Assembly (NCBI GenBank): GCA_038232255.1
Contig: JBBSIF010000144.1
Location: 1 to 5,972, forward strand
Reading direction: 5' to 3'
DNA length: 5,972 nt
From: JAWWPG01 sp038232255
GTDB lineage: Bacteria; Actinomycetota; Actinomycetes; Propionibacteriales; Nocardioidaceae
Shown: piece after piece, positions 1 through 5,972 of the stretch
Layout of the letters: every line of letters begins with the position of its first letter
How positions within the stretch are numbered: the stretch's first letter is position 1
Position numbers and translations under genes: made by a program
Notes under the pieces: generated by a model
Databases searched by the model: none
Told to the model about the DNA's origin: nothing
What the model saw: the letters and a program-made list of their open reading frames with translations, nothing else

Positions 1-317
1 ACGTGACCCCGCACGACAGCCACCACGGGCTTCGCAGACGTCACCACTGCCCGCAGCAGCGCGAGCAGGGCCCGGGTGCCCCGCTCCATTCCCTCGCTCA
101 CCGCCTCGCTGAGGTCGGCACCCGCACAGAACGTGCCCCCGCTGTGCGTCAGCACGACCACGCGCACGTCGTCGCTGGCGTCGGCAGTGGCGAGGTGGCT
201 CATCAGCTCGTCGACCAGCTGGCGGGACAGGGCGTTGCGGTTGTGCGGCGAGTCGAGCGTGATGGTGGCGACGGATGCGGCGACGCTCAGCTGGACCAGC
301 TCGGCCGGCTCGCTCAT
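1..317 (-). CDS. enoyl-CoA hydratase/isomerase family protein, N-terminal part (cut by left edge)
   Basis: Reading the minus strand from ATG at 317 gives 105 complete codons with no stop before the edge, so the C-terminal half is missing. Seen: an N-terminal strand VATITLDSP (about residues 16-24), then HNRNALS (25-31), the usual N-A-L motif of the crotonase fold, then VVVLTHSGGTFCAGADLSE (about 53-71), whose AGAD part matches the first oxyanion-hole segment of enoyl-CoA hydratases, and KPVVAVVRGH near 96-105, which leads into the second oxyanion-hole glycines just outside the window. The family hydrates or isomerises acyl-CoA thioesters in fatty-acid or branched-chain amino-acid breakdown. 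The catalytic acidic residues lie off the edge, so the exact reaction cannot be named. The start is supported by AAGGAG (complement of 327-332), nine bases before the ATG. It is transcribed divergently from the thiamine transporter operon and nothing suggests shared function. Confidence 0.93.
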   Translation of the reverse strand, partial: MSEPAELVQLSVAASVATITLDSPHNRNALSRQLVDELMSHLATADASDDVRVVVLTHSGGTFCAGADLSEAVSEGMERGTRALLALLRAVVTSAKPVVAVVRGH

Positions 318-369
318 CGGGGCACACTCCTTGTCAGTGGGGCAGGCGGCGTCGGTGGGGCAGGCGGCG

Positions 370-390
370 CGGCGCCCATGGTAGGCGCCG
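370..390. promoter_or_regulatory. 7 bp inverted repeat in the divergent promoter region (possible operator)
   Basis: Arms CGGCGCC (370-376) and GGCGCCG (384-390) flank a 7 bp centre, CATGGTA. The centre carries the candidate -10 of the leftward gene, and the right arm reaches the expected -35 position of the rightward promoter. That is a sensible place for a repressor operator. In DNA this GC-rich, short GC palindromes also occur by chance, and no regulator gene is present in the window, so the role is a guess. Confidence 0.25.
378..383 (-). promoter_or_regulatory. candidate -10 element for the enoyl-CoA hydratase gene
   Basis: The minus strand reads TACCAT here, fitting the TANNNT -10 consensus common in actinobacteria. 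Transcription would start near 371, giving a leader of about 54 nt. No good -35 is seen 17-18 bp upstream (around 401-407). The element lies in the centre of the dyad 370-390. This is an inference from motif and position only. Confidence 0.3.
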
Positions 391-412
391 TCGCGGGCGG
401 TTCGGGAGTGGC

Positions 413-418
413 TAGACT
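413..418 (+). promoter_or_regulatory. candidate -10 element of the thiamine transporter operon
   Basis: TAGACT fits TANNNT and lies about 7-8 bases before a plausible start near 425, which would begin the transcript just ahead of the riboswitch P1 stem (428). The -35 region (about 389-395) does not resemble TTGACA. Position relative to the aptamer is the main support. Confidence 0.4.
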
Positions 419-426
419 GGCCGGCA

Positions 427-511
427 ACGACAGGGGAGCGCTTCGGCGCTGAGAGTGCGGACTCCGCAGACCCTCGAACCTGATCCGGTTAGGACCGGCG
501 AAGGAAGTCGA
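427..511 (+). promoter_or_regulatory. TPP riboswitch (THI element) aptamer
   Basis: All parts of the TPP aptamer can be traced. P1 pairs CGAC (428-431) with GTCG (507-510). P2 pairs AGGG (432-435) with CCCT (471-474). P3 is AGCGC-TTCG-GCGCT (437-450), a perfect stem capped by a UUCG tetraloop. The pyrimidine-sensing CTGAGA follows at 449-454. A small extra hairpin, TGCGG/CCGCA, spans 456-468. The conserved AACCTGATC is at 477-485. P5 is CCGGT-TAGG-ACCGG (485-498), followed by the pyrophosphate-side segment CGAAGGA (499-505). Known of the class: it binds thiamine pyrophosphate and represses downstream genes. No run of U follows, so control is more likely on translation than by an intrinsic terminator. 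It lies ahead of ykoE and should govern the whole ykoE-ykoD-ykoC unit. Confidence 0.96.
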
Positions 512-517
512 GACTCG

Positions 518-533
518 AGCAGGGATGCCTGCT
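518..533 (+). promoter_or_regulatory. linker hairpin of the riboswitch expression platform
   Basis: AGCAGG (518-523) pairs with CCTGCT (528-533) across a GATG loop, a 6 bp perfect stem between aptamer and RBS hairpin. Its 3' side overlaps CTTCC (532-536), which could instead pair with GGAAG (503-507) in the 3' part of the aptamer, so it may be part of a switch between alternative folds. Only the base pairing is seen; the switching role is inferred. Confidence 0.5.
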
Positions 534-536
534 TCC

Positions 537-557
537 CCTCCCGACCGACTTGGGAGG
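537..557 (+). promoter_or_regulatory. RBS-sequestering hairpin ahead of ykoE
   Basis: CCTCCC (537-542) is an exact complement of GGGAGG (552-557), with a 9-nt loop. GGGAGG is the Shine-Dalgarno sequence of ykoE, ending five bases before the ATG at 563. When the stem forms, the ribosome site is closed. This is the sequestor design known for many TPP riboswitches outside the Firmicutes and fits the absence of a U-tract terminator. Confidence 0.75.
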
Positions 558-562
558 CAACG

Positions 563-1183
563 ATGGCCACATCGGCCAGTGCACACGTCCGGAACGTCAG
601 AGGCCCCTGGCGGACGATCGACATCACCACAGCCGCGATGATCGGCGTGGTGCTCGGCGTCGCCTACTGGGGCTGGAGCAGCGCCTACAACACGCTCGTC
701 ACACCGCTGTCGAGCTTCCTGGGGCCGAGCCAGGGACTGCTCGGTGGGCCGTGGCTCCTCGCGGGAGTGCTGGCGGGGCTCGTCGTACGACGCCCCGGTG
801 CCGCATTGCTCGCCGAGGTTCTCGCGGCAGCCGTCGAGGCGACGCTGGTCACCGAGTGGGGATGGGCGACGGTGATATCGGGAGTCCTCCAGGGTCTCGG
901 GGTGGAGCTCGTGCTCGCCGTCTTCCTCTACCGCAGGTTCGGTCTTGCCGTGGCGGCTCTCGCCGGAGCGGCGGCCGCGTTCGCCGAGTGGTGCTACGAG
1001 TGGAACGCCTACTGGGTCGGCTACTCGGTCGGCTGGAAGCTCGCCTATCTCGCTTTCTTCGCCCTGTCCGGAGCCGTCGTCGCTGGTGGCGGCGGCTGGT
1101 TCCTGACCCGCGCCGTGGCGGCGACCGGCGCCATCGACGCCCTGCCGGCCGGGCGGGAGGCGGCGCGCGATCAGGCGTTCTGA
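563..1183 (+). CDS. ykoE: ECF transporter substrate-binding (S) component YkoE, thiamine/HMP uptake
   Basis: A 206-residue membrane protein with about six hydrophobic segments (roughly 20-38, 58-75, 78-96, 102-122, 126-145 and 156-182). It looks like YkoE: WRTIDITTAAMIGVVLG near the N terminus, RRPGAALLAEVLAAAVEATL (about 76-95) followed by WGW, then LQGLGVELVLA (109-119). As the S component it would bind thiamine or its HMP precursor in the membrane and hand it to the ATP-driven module encoded by the next two genes. The ATG at 563 is chosen because GGGAGG (552-557) precedes it and the riboswitch platform ends there. The frame is open further upstream to 455, but that part is riboswitch RNA. 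The order ykoE-ykoD-ykoC matches the Bacillus subtilis ykoEDC genes. Whether the substrate is thiamine or HMP cannot be read from sequence. The last 14 bp would overlap ykoD if that gene starts at 1170. Confidence 0.92.
   Translation: MATSASAHVRNVRGPWRTIDITTAAMIGVVLGVAYWGWSSAYNTLVTPLSSFLGPSQGLLGGPWLLAGVLAGLVVRRPGAALLAEVLAAAVEATLVTEWGWATVISGVLQGLGVELVLAVFLYRRFGLAVAALAGAAAAFAEWCYEWNAYWVGYSVGWKLAYLAFFALSGAVVAGGGGWFLTRAVAATGAIDALPAGREAARDQAF
1155..1172 (+). promoter_or_regulatory. ribosome binding site with apparent ATC start codon for ykoD
   Basis: GGGAGG (1155-1160), inside the end of ykoE, is followed after nine bases by ATC (1170-1172), in the ykoD frame. No ATG, GTG or TTG occurs in this frame from the stop at 1104 to the GTG at 1287. 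A single change of C1172 to G would give ATG, and would change only one ykoE residue (Q to E). ATC is a weak but known near-cognate start, so either it is used or the base is a mutation or sequencing error. Confidence 0.45.
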
Positions 1184-2723
1184 GCTGCAAGGCCCTGCTT
1201 CCCGCCGACCCCACTCGCTGCGGGCACCGCACGCCGACGTCACCGTTCGCGGGCTGACCTGGCGTCCCGCTCGACGCCGTACTCCGGTGCTGCGGGGTCT
1301 GGACCTGCACATCCCTGCCGGGCAACGGGTCCTGCTCGCGGGACCCAGCGGCTCAGGGAAGTCGACGCTGCTGCGAGCGCTCGCGGGTCTGCTGCTGACG
1401 GCCGCCGACGGCGACCTGTCGGGCTTGGTGCTGATCGGCGGCGTACCTGTCGGCGAGTCCGACGACCGGCCGGCGCTGCTCATGCAGGACCCGACGGCAG
1501 GCATCGTCGCCGAGACGGTCGGGCGCGATGTCGCCTTCGGTCTGGAGAACCTGGGGGTCGCTCAGCCGGACATCTGGCCGCGCGTGGCCGCGGCCCTGCA
1601 CTCGTCCGCCTTTCCCTACCCTCCGGGCCACTCGACATCGGCGCTCTCCGGCGGCGAGAGCCAACGACTGGCGCTGGCGGGCAGCCTGGTGCTCGCCAGC
1701 CCGGTGCTGCTGCTCGACGAGCCCACCTCGATGCTGGAGCCCGACGCCGCGTCCGACGTCCAGGACGCCGTACGACGTCACGCGGACGCATTGCAGGCAA
1801 CGACTGTCGTCGTCGAGCACCATCTCGAGCCGTGGCTGGACTTCGCGGAGCGGCTGGTCGTCCTGGACGCGGACGGCACCCTTGTCGCCGACGGGCACCC
1901 TCGGACGGTGCTGCGCGAGCGCCGCGACTACCTGGCCGATGCGGGCGTCTGGGTGCCGGGCATGCCGCCGCCGCAGCTGACACCGGTGCCCGCCGACCTC
2001 GTGGCACCTTGGCGGGAAGGCCCGCCAGAGCTGGTCCGTGCGGACGACGTCACCCTGGCCCTTCGCGACCGGCCGCGCCGGGCGGGGTCGACCCCCACCG
2101 TCGCCCTGTCCGACGTCGACGCCACCGTGAGCTCCGGACAGGTCCTGGCGGTCACGGGGGCGAGCGGCGCCGGGAAGTCCAGCCTGGTCTCGGTCCTCGC
2201 GGGACTGCGCCGACCCACTGGCGGCACGGTGCTTGCAGCGGCGGAGCTGGCGACCCGACGAGGACGCGAGCCGTCTCGTTGGGGATCGCGTGACCTCGCC
2301 GCGCGGCTGGCGTGGGTGCCGCAGATCGCCGAGCAGGGCATGGTGGGCCGAACCGTGGGCGAGGAGGTGCTGGTCGCTGCCCGCGCCTGCGGCCGAGATC
2401 TCCACGAGGCCGGTCGACGCGCCGCCGGCCTGCTCGAGATGTTCGGGCTGGCGCCGCTGGCGCAGGCGAGCCCGTTCCACCTGTCGGGTGGGGAGCAGCG
2501 ACGGCTCATGGTCGCTGCCGCTCTCGTCGCGGGGCCCTACGGCTTGCTGCTCGACGAGCCCACCGTGGGGCAGGACCGTCGTACCTGGGCGGCCGTGCTC
2601 GGGGCGGTCAGCGCCGCTCGGTCGGCCGGCGCGGGCGTCGCCCTTGCCACCCACGACCGACCCGCTGTCGAGGCCGTCGCCGACACCACGCTCCAGCTCG
2701 TCGACGGCAGGGTGGCCTCGTGA
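1170..2723 (+). CDS. ykoD: ECF transporter ATPase YkoD, two fused ABC domains
   Basis: This is the energising subunit: two ABC ATPase domains in one chain, hydrolysing ATP in the cytoplasm to drive uptake through YkoE and YkoC. Numbered from the GTG at 1287 (478 aa), domain 1 has Walker A GPSGSGKST (19-27), Q-loop Q67, signature LSGGE (120-124), Walker B VLLLDEP (140-146) and switch His178. Domain 2 has Walker A TGASGAGKS (290-298), Q346, LSGGEQ (399-404), LLLDEP (420-425), VGQD (427-430) and His456. Both sites look intact. The start is uncertain. Codons before 1287 encode DVTVRGLTWRP and RRTPV, the usual first ABC strand with an aromatic A-loop residue (Trp), so translation should begin further upstream. 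The best site is ATC at 1170 after GGGAGG, giving 517 aa. CTG at 1185 or 1218 are alternatives, and GTG 1287 would lose the first strand. The stop overlaps the ykoC start by 4 bp. Confidence 0.93.
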   Translation: MRRSELQGPASRRPHSLRAPHADVTVRGLTWRPARRRTPVLRGLDLHIPAGQRVLLAGPSGSGKSTLLRALAGLLLTAADGDLSGLVLIGGVPVGESDDRPALLMQDPTAGIVAETVGRDVAFGLENLGVAQPDIWPRVAAALHSSAFPYPPGHSTSALSGGESQRLALAGSLVLASPVLLLDEPTSMLEPDAASDVQDAVRRHADALQATTVVVEHHLEPWLDFAERLVVLDADGTLVADGHPRTVLRERRDYLADAGVWVPGMPPPQLTPVPADLVAPWREGPPELVRADDVTLALRDRPRRAGSTPTVALSDVDATVSSGQVLAVTGASGAGKSSLVSVLAGLRRPTGGTVLAAAELATRRGREPSRWGSRDLAARLAWVPQIAEQGMVGRTVGEEVLVAARACGRDLHEAGRRAAGLLEMFGLAPLAQASPFHLSGGEQRRLMVAAALVAGPYGLLLDEPTVGQDRRTWAAVLGAVSAARSAGAGVALATHDRPAVEAVADTTLQLVDGRVAS

Positions 2724-3403
2724 CGCGGGGTGGGCGCATCGGTCCGTTGTCGATGCTCGCGTGCTGCCTGCTGCCGGTGGCCGGGGCGTTCGCCGTGACG
2801 ACGACGCGCGTCGGCGCGATCACGCTGGCGGCAGATCTGCTCTCCCTGGGATGGCTGGTCCGCGATCCGCGGGCCACCGCCGCCCGGATGGCTGTCGGTC
2901 TGGTCGGAGCGCTCACCTTGGCCCTGTCGACCTGGCTGTACGCCGGCCAGGACGCCGACCGCACGGCGGCTGCGGCGCTGCGCGTGCTGTGCATCGTCGT
3001 ACCCGCTGCCATCGTCTCGCCCTTGATCGGGCCCAGCGCGCTCGGGGACCATCTGGCCCAGCGCCTCCGGCTGCCCGCACGACCAGTGGCCGCAGCGGTG
3101 GCCGCGATGCAACGCGTCGGCCAGCTGAGCCAGCAGTGGCAGCAGATCCAGCATGCTCGGCGCGCCCGGGGCCTGGGATCGGACGGCGGTCCGATCCGCA
3201 AGGTCCAGGCGCTCAGCGGCAGCGCCTTCGCACTCCTCGTGGGGTCGATGCGTCATACCGGCCAGCTGGCGATGGCGATGGACGCCCGCGGGTTCGCGAC
3301 CGCGCAGCGCCGTACCTGGGCTCTTGCGGCGCCCTGGCGAGCCGGTGACTGGCTCCTGCTGTCCGTCTCCGTCGCTCTCGCCGCGCTGCCCTGGCTGCTG
3401 TGA
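2720..3403 (+). CDS. ykoC: ECF transporter transmembrane coupling protein (EcfT), YkoC
   Basis: A 227-residue protein that joins the S component to the ATPases and turns ATP hydrolysis into movement of YkoE in the membrane. Hydrophobic segments lie near 12-27, 32-48, 55-73, 84-105 and 210-227. Between the last two is a long cytoplasmic helical region with both EcfT hallmark Ala-Arg-Gly motifs: ARG at 149-151 (in HARRARGLG) and ARG at 189-191 (in AMDARGF), which sit in the ATPase grooves. GTG at 2720 is chosen because it overlaps the ykoD stop as GTGA, a classic translational coupling, with AGGGTGG just upstream (2709-2715). The ORF is open further upstream, but that stretch is the coding region of ykoD in another frame. 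It is slightly shorter than B. subtilis YkoC and ends inside its last membrane helix with no tail. It is the last gene of the riboswitch-controlled operon. Confidence 0.93.
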   Translation: MTRGGRIGPLSMLACCLLPVAGAFAVTTTRVGAITLAADLLSLGWLVRDPRATAARMAVGLVGALTLALSTWLYAGQDADRTAAAALRVLCIVVPAAIVSPLIGPSALGDHLAQRLRLPARPVAAAVAAMQRVGQLSQQWQQIQHARRARGLGSDGGPIRKVQALSGSAFALLVGSMRHTGQLAMAMDARGFATAQRRTWALAAPWRAGDWLLLSVSVALAALPWLL

Positions 3404-3419
3404 CCCCGCCAGCACCGCA

Positions 3420-3465
3420 AGGATCCGACGGTGAGATCGCCGGGGCAGTCTGGACGTCGGATCCT
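3420..3465. terminator. inverted repeat between convergent genes, probable two-way terminator
   Basis: AGGATCCGACG (3420-3430) and CGTCGGATCCT (3455-3465) are perfect 11 bp complements separated by 24 bases. The dyad sits in the 90 bp gap between the stop of ykoC and the stop of the leftward mmsA gene, where a shared terminator is expected. No U run follows on either strand, so it is an L-shaped (U-less) type or a transcript-end stabiliser. The long loop makes it less typical than a simple hairpin. Confidence 0.55.
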
Positions 3466-3493
3466 GGCGCGACGGAGGCGGGCGGCGGAGGAT

Positions 3494-4978
<1,485 letters not shown>

Positions 4979-5020
4979 TGGCTGCTCCTCTGCCTTGGGC
5001 GTGTGATCTGTGAGCTCATC

Positions 5021-5036
5021 GGGCTTCATCCAGCCC
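5021..5036. promoter_or_regulatory. short dyad covering the upstream candidate ATG of mmsA
   Basis: GGGCT (5021-5025) and AGCCC (5032-5036) form a 5 bp stem with a 6-base loop that contains the ATG at 5027-5029 (minus strand). Immediately upstream on the minus strand is TTGTCA (complement of 5037-5042), which resembles a -35 box, although the -10 region 17-18 bp on is poor. If that promoter were real, transcription would start downstream of the ATG and favour the GTG start at 4978. An operator is another reading. Evidence is weak. Confidence 0.2.
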
Positions 5037-5072
5037 TGACAACGGCATCTGCGACGATGTTCCCACCCACGC

Positions 5073-5088
5073 CCGAGCTCGGAGGAGG
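5073..5088 (+). promoter_or_regulatory. palindrome overlapping a strong ribosome binding site
   Basis: CCGAGCTCGG (5073-5082) is a perfect 10 bp palindrome whose end overlaps GGAGGAGG (5081-5088), the Shine-Dalgarno sequence four bases ahead of the GTG at 5093. The RBS fixes the start of the next gene. The palindrome may be chance. The gap to the divergent mmsA gene is only 63-114 bp and shows no clear TANNNT box on this strand. Confidence 0.45.
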
Positions 5089-5092
5089 GCAC

Positions 5093-5972
5093 GTGAGCCG
5101 ACTCGTGGTCCACGTAGGGCCCCCGACGACGGCCACGTCGGACTTTCAGCAGGCGCTCTTCGCCAATGCCGACGTGCTGGCCGCCCATGGCGTCTATCTC
5201 CCGACCAGCGCACGCCTGGAGCTTGCCCCGAACTCGGTCTGCCACCATCACCTCGCGTGGGACCTGGCCGGGAGCCCCCGCTTTCGACCTGATATCGGCG
5301 GCTGGGACGCCCTCGAAGCCGAGATCGCCGACGTCGAGGCCGACACTGTCCTGCTGAGCTCGGAGCTCCTCAGCCCGGGCATCTTCTCCGAGGGCATTGA
5401 CCACCGTCTCGATGAGCGTCTGGCTGCACTCGGGCGAGACGTGACGATTCTGTACGTCGTGAACGAGCAGCTCTCGCTCATCAACAGCTCCTACACCCAG
5501 AAGGTCAAGACGCTCACCGACGTTCCGGGCTTCGCTGCCTATGCGGCCGGAGTGCTGCGTCGGGGTGAGGGGGACCTCGAGCGCCTGACCGGCAGGTGGC
5601 AGCGATCCACTGACTTCGCCTTCGTCGCTGTGCCGGTGACCAGGCTGAAGAGCCCGAACCCCCTGGTAGCCCTGCTCCGGGCTGCGGCCCTCTCGGTGCC
5701 CGAGGAAGATCTCCTCGTCGGCCCCGAGTCCCCCACGATCAGCCTGGGTCCGGTCGCGGTCGAGGCCATGAGGCTGCTTCGCGGCTATCTTCACGGGTTG
5801 AACCGGACGCTTTCCCACGACGACATCGCGGTACGCCGGCTGCACCGCATCGCTGCCCGCCAGGCGAAAGATGCCGGCTGGTGCGAGACCCCTTACTGGG
5901 GGTGGCCACCGGCGCTGGCGGCGAGGGCGGCAGAGCAGTTCGAGCCGTCGAACGAGCGCTTCGCCCAGGACG
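5093..5972 (+). CDS. sulfotransferase-like protein with degenerate PAPS-binding motifs (cut by right edge)
   Basis: From GTG 5093 (strong GGAGGAGG site upstream) the frame stays open for 293 codons to the edge. The outline matches the P-loop sulfotransferase-like proteins often found near surface polysaccharide genes: LVVHVGPP (4-11) then SDFQQALFANADVLAAHGVY (16-35), a central HHHLAWDL (51-58), VLLSSELLS (86-94), ILYVVNEQLSLINSSYTQKVK (119-139) and a C-terminal EPSNERFA (284-291), so only a short tail is probably missing. In active relatives the first loop reads like G-x-x-K-T-G-T-T and the later strand carries an Arg (Y-x-R) for the PAPS 3' phosphate. Here the loop is GPPTTATS, with no Lys, and the strand is YVVNEQ, with no Arg. 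The fold therefore seems kept while cofactor binding is doubtful. I recognise the family outline only from motifs, and the substrate is unknown. It runs divergently from mmsA, and the genes beyond are not visible. Confidence 0.6.
   Translation, partial: MSRLVVHVGPPTTATSDFQQALFANADVLAAHGVYLPTSARLELAPNSVCHHHLAWDLAGSPRFRPDIGGWDALEAEIADVEADTVLLSSELLSPGIFSEGIDHRLDERLAALGRDVTILYVVNEQLSLINSSYTQKVKTLTDVPGFAAYAAGVLRRGEGDLERLTGRWQRSTDFAFVAVPVTRLKSPNPLVALLRAAALSVPEEDLLVGPESPTISLGPVAVEAMRLLRGYLHGLNRTLSHDDIAVRRLHRIAARQAKDAGWCETPYWGWPPALAARAAEQFEPSNERFAQD

Noticed and set aside
508..518. TCGAG-A-CTCGA inverted repeat right after the aptamer
   Set aside because: A one-base loop cannot form an RNA hairpin, and the bases overlap P1 and the linker hairpin. 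It is probably incidental.
455..562. 36-residue N-terminal extension of ykoE
   Set aside because: It falls in the TPP aptamer and its platform, and has no RBS. The RBS at 552-557 serves the ATG at 563.
314..1504. 396-codon open frame on the minus strand across the riboswitch, ykoE and the start of ykoD
   Set aside because: It is antisense to the riboswitch and a recognised membrane protein, and its translation is rich in Arg, Pro and Gly with no domain. It is a shadow.
1353..2654. 433-codon open frame on the minus strand opposite ykoD
   Set aside because: The translation is low-complexity Arg/Gly/Gln-rich with no motif, while the plus strand encodes two complete ABC ATPase domains.
2312..2719. 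N-terminal extension of ykoC reading back into ykoD
   Set aside because: This stretch codes for the second ABC domain of ykoD in another frame. The GTGA overlap at 2720 is the natural start.
5030..5845. A long upstream extension of the mmsA frame on the minus strand (272 more codons opposite the sulfotransferase-like gene)
   Set aside because: It has no family resemblance, lies before clear starts of mmsA, and is antisense to a gene with a strong RBS and recognisable motifs. Long open antisense frames are expected at this G+C content.

Overview
The window is high-GC DNA (roughly 70% G+C by eye) with GTG starts, third codon positions that are almost all G or C, and TANNNT-type -10 elements. 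That points to an actinobacterium, perhaps Nocardioides-like, but genus cannot be read from the sequence alone. Five protein genes are visible, two of them cut by the window edges, plus one clear RNA regulator. The large open frames antisense to them are GC-skew shadows.

Layout. (1) Positions 1-317, minus strand: the N-terminal part of an enoyl-CoA hydratase/isomerase family enzyme, running off the left edge. (2) 318-562: a divergent control region with a candidate promoter on each strand, a 7+7 bp dyad between them, a complete TPP (thiamine pyrophosphate) riboswitch at about 427-511, and an expression platform whose last hairpin pairs CCTCCC with the GGGAGG ribosome binding site of the next gene. 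(3) 563-3403, plus strand: a compact three-gene operon for an ECF-type vitamin transporter of the YkoEDC kind: ykoE (substrate-binding S component), ykoD (two fused ABC ATPases) and ykoC (EcfT coupling membrane protein). Riboswitch and gene content together indicate TPP-repressed uptake of thiamine or its hydroxymethylpyrimidine (HMP) precursor. (4) 3404-3493: a convergent gap holding an 11 bp inverted repeat that probably ends transcription from both sides. (5) 3494 to 4978 or 5029, minus strand: CoA-acylating methylmalonate-semialdehyde dehydrogenase (mmsA), of valine or inositol breakdown. (6) 5093 to the right edge, plus strand: a sulfotransferase-like protein whose PAPS-binding motifs look degenerate.

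How the parts work together. When TPP is plentiful the aptamer folds and the RBS hairpin should keep ykoE translation low. ykoD and ykoC follow by overlap or near-overlap, so the module should respond as a unit. The flanking enzymes belong to acyl-CoA and branched-chain metabolism and show no sign of being co-transcribed with the transporter.

Most unusual points. The ykoD reading frame has no ATG, GTG or TTG upstream of its conserved N-terminal strand, but it has an ATC codon nine bases after a strong Shine-Dalgarno sequence. The last gene keeps the outline of a sulfotransferase but has lost the lysine of the PAPS loop. No CRISPR array, tRNA, rRNA, insertion sequence or phage gene was seen, and I do not see a wholly new system here.
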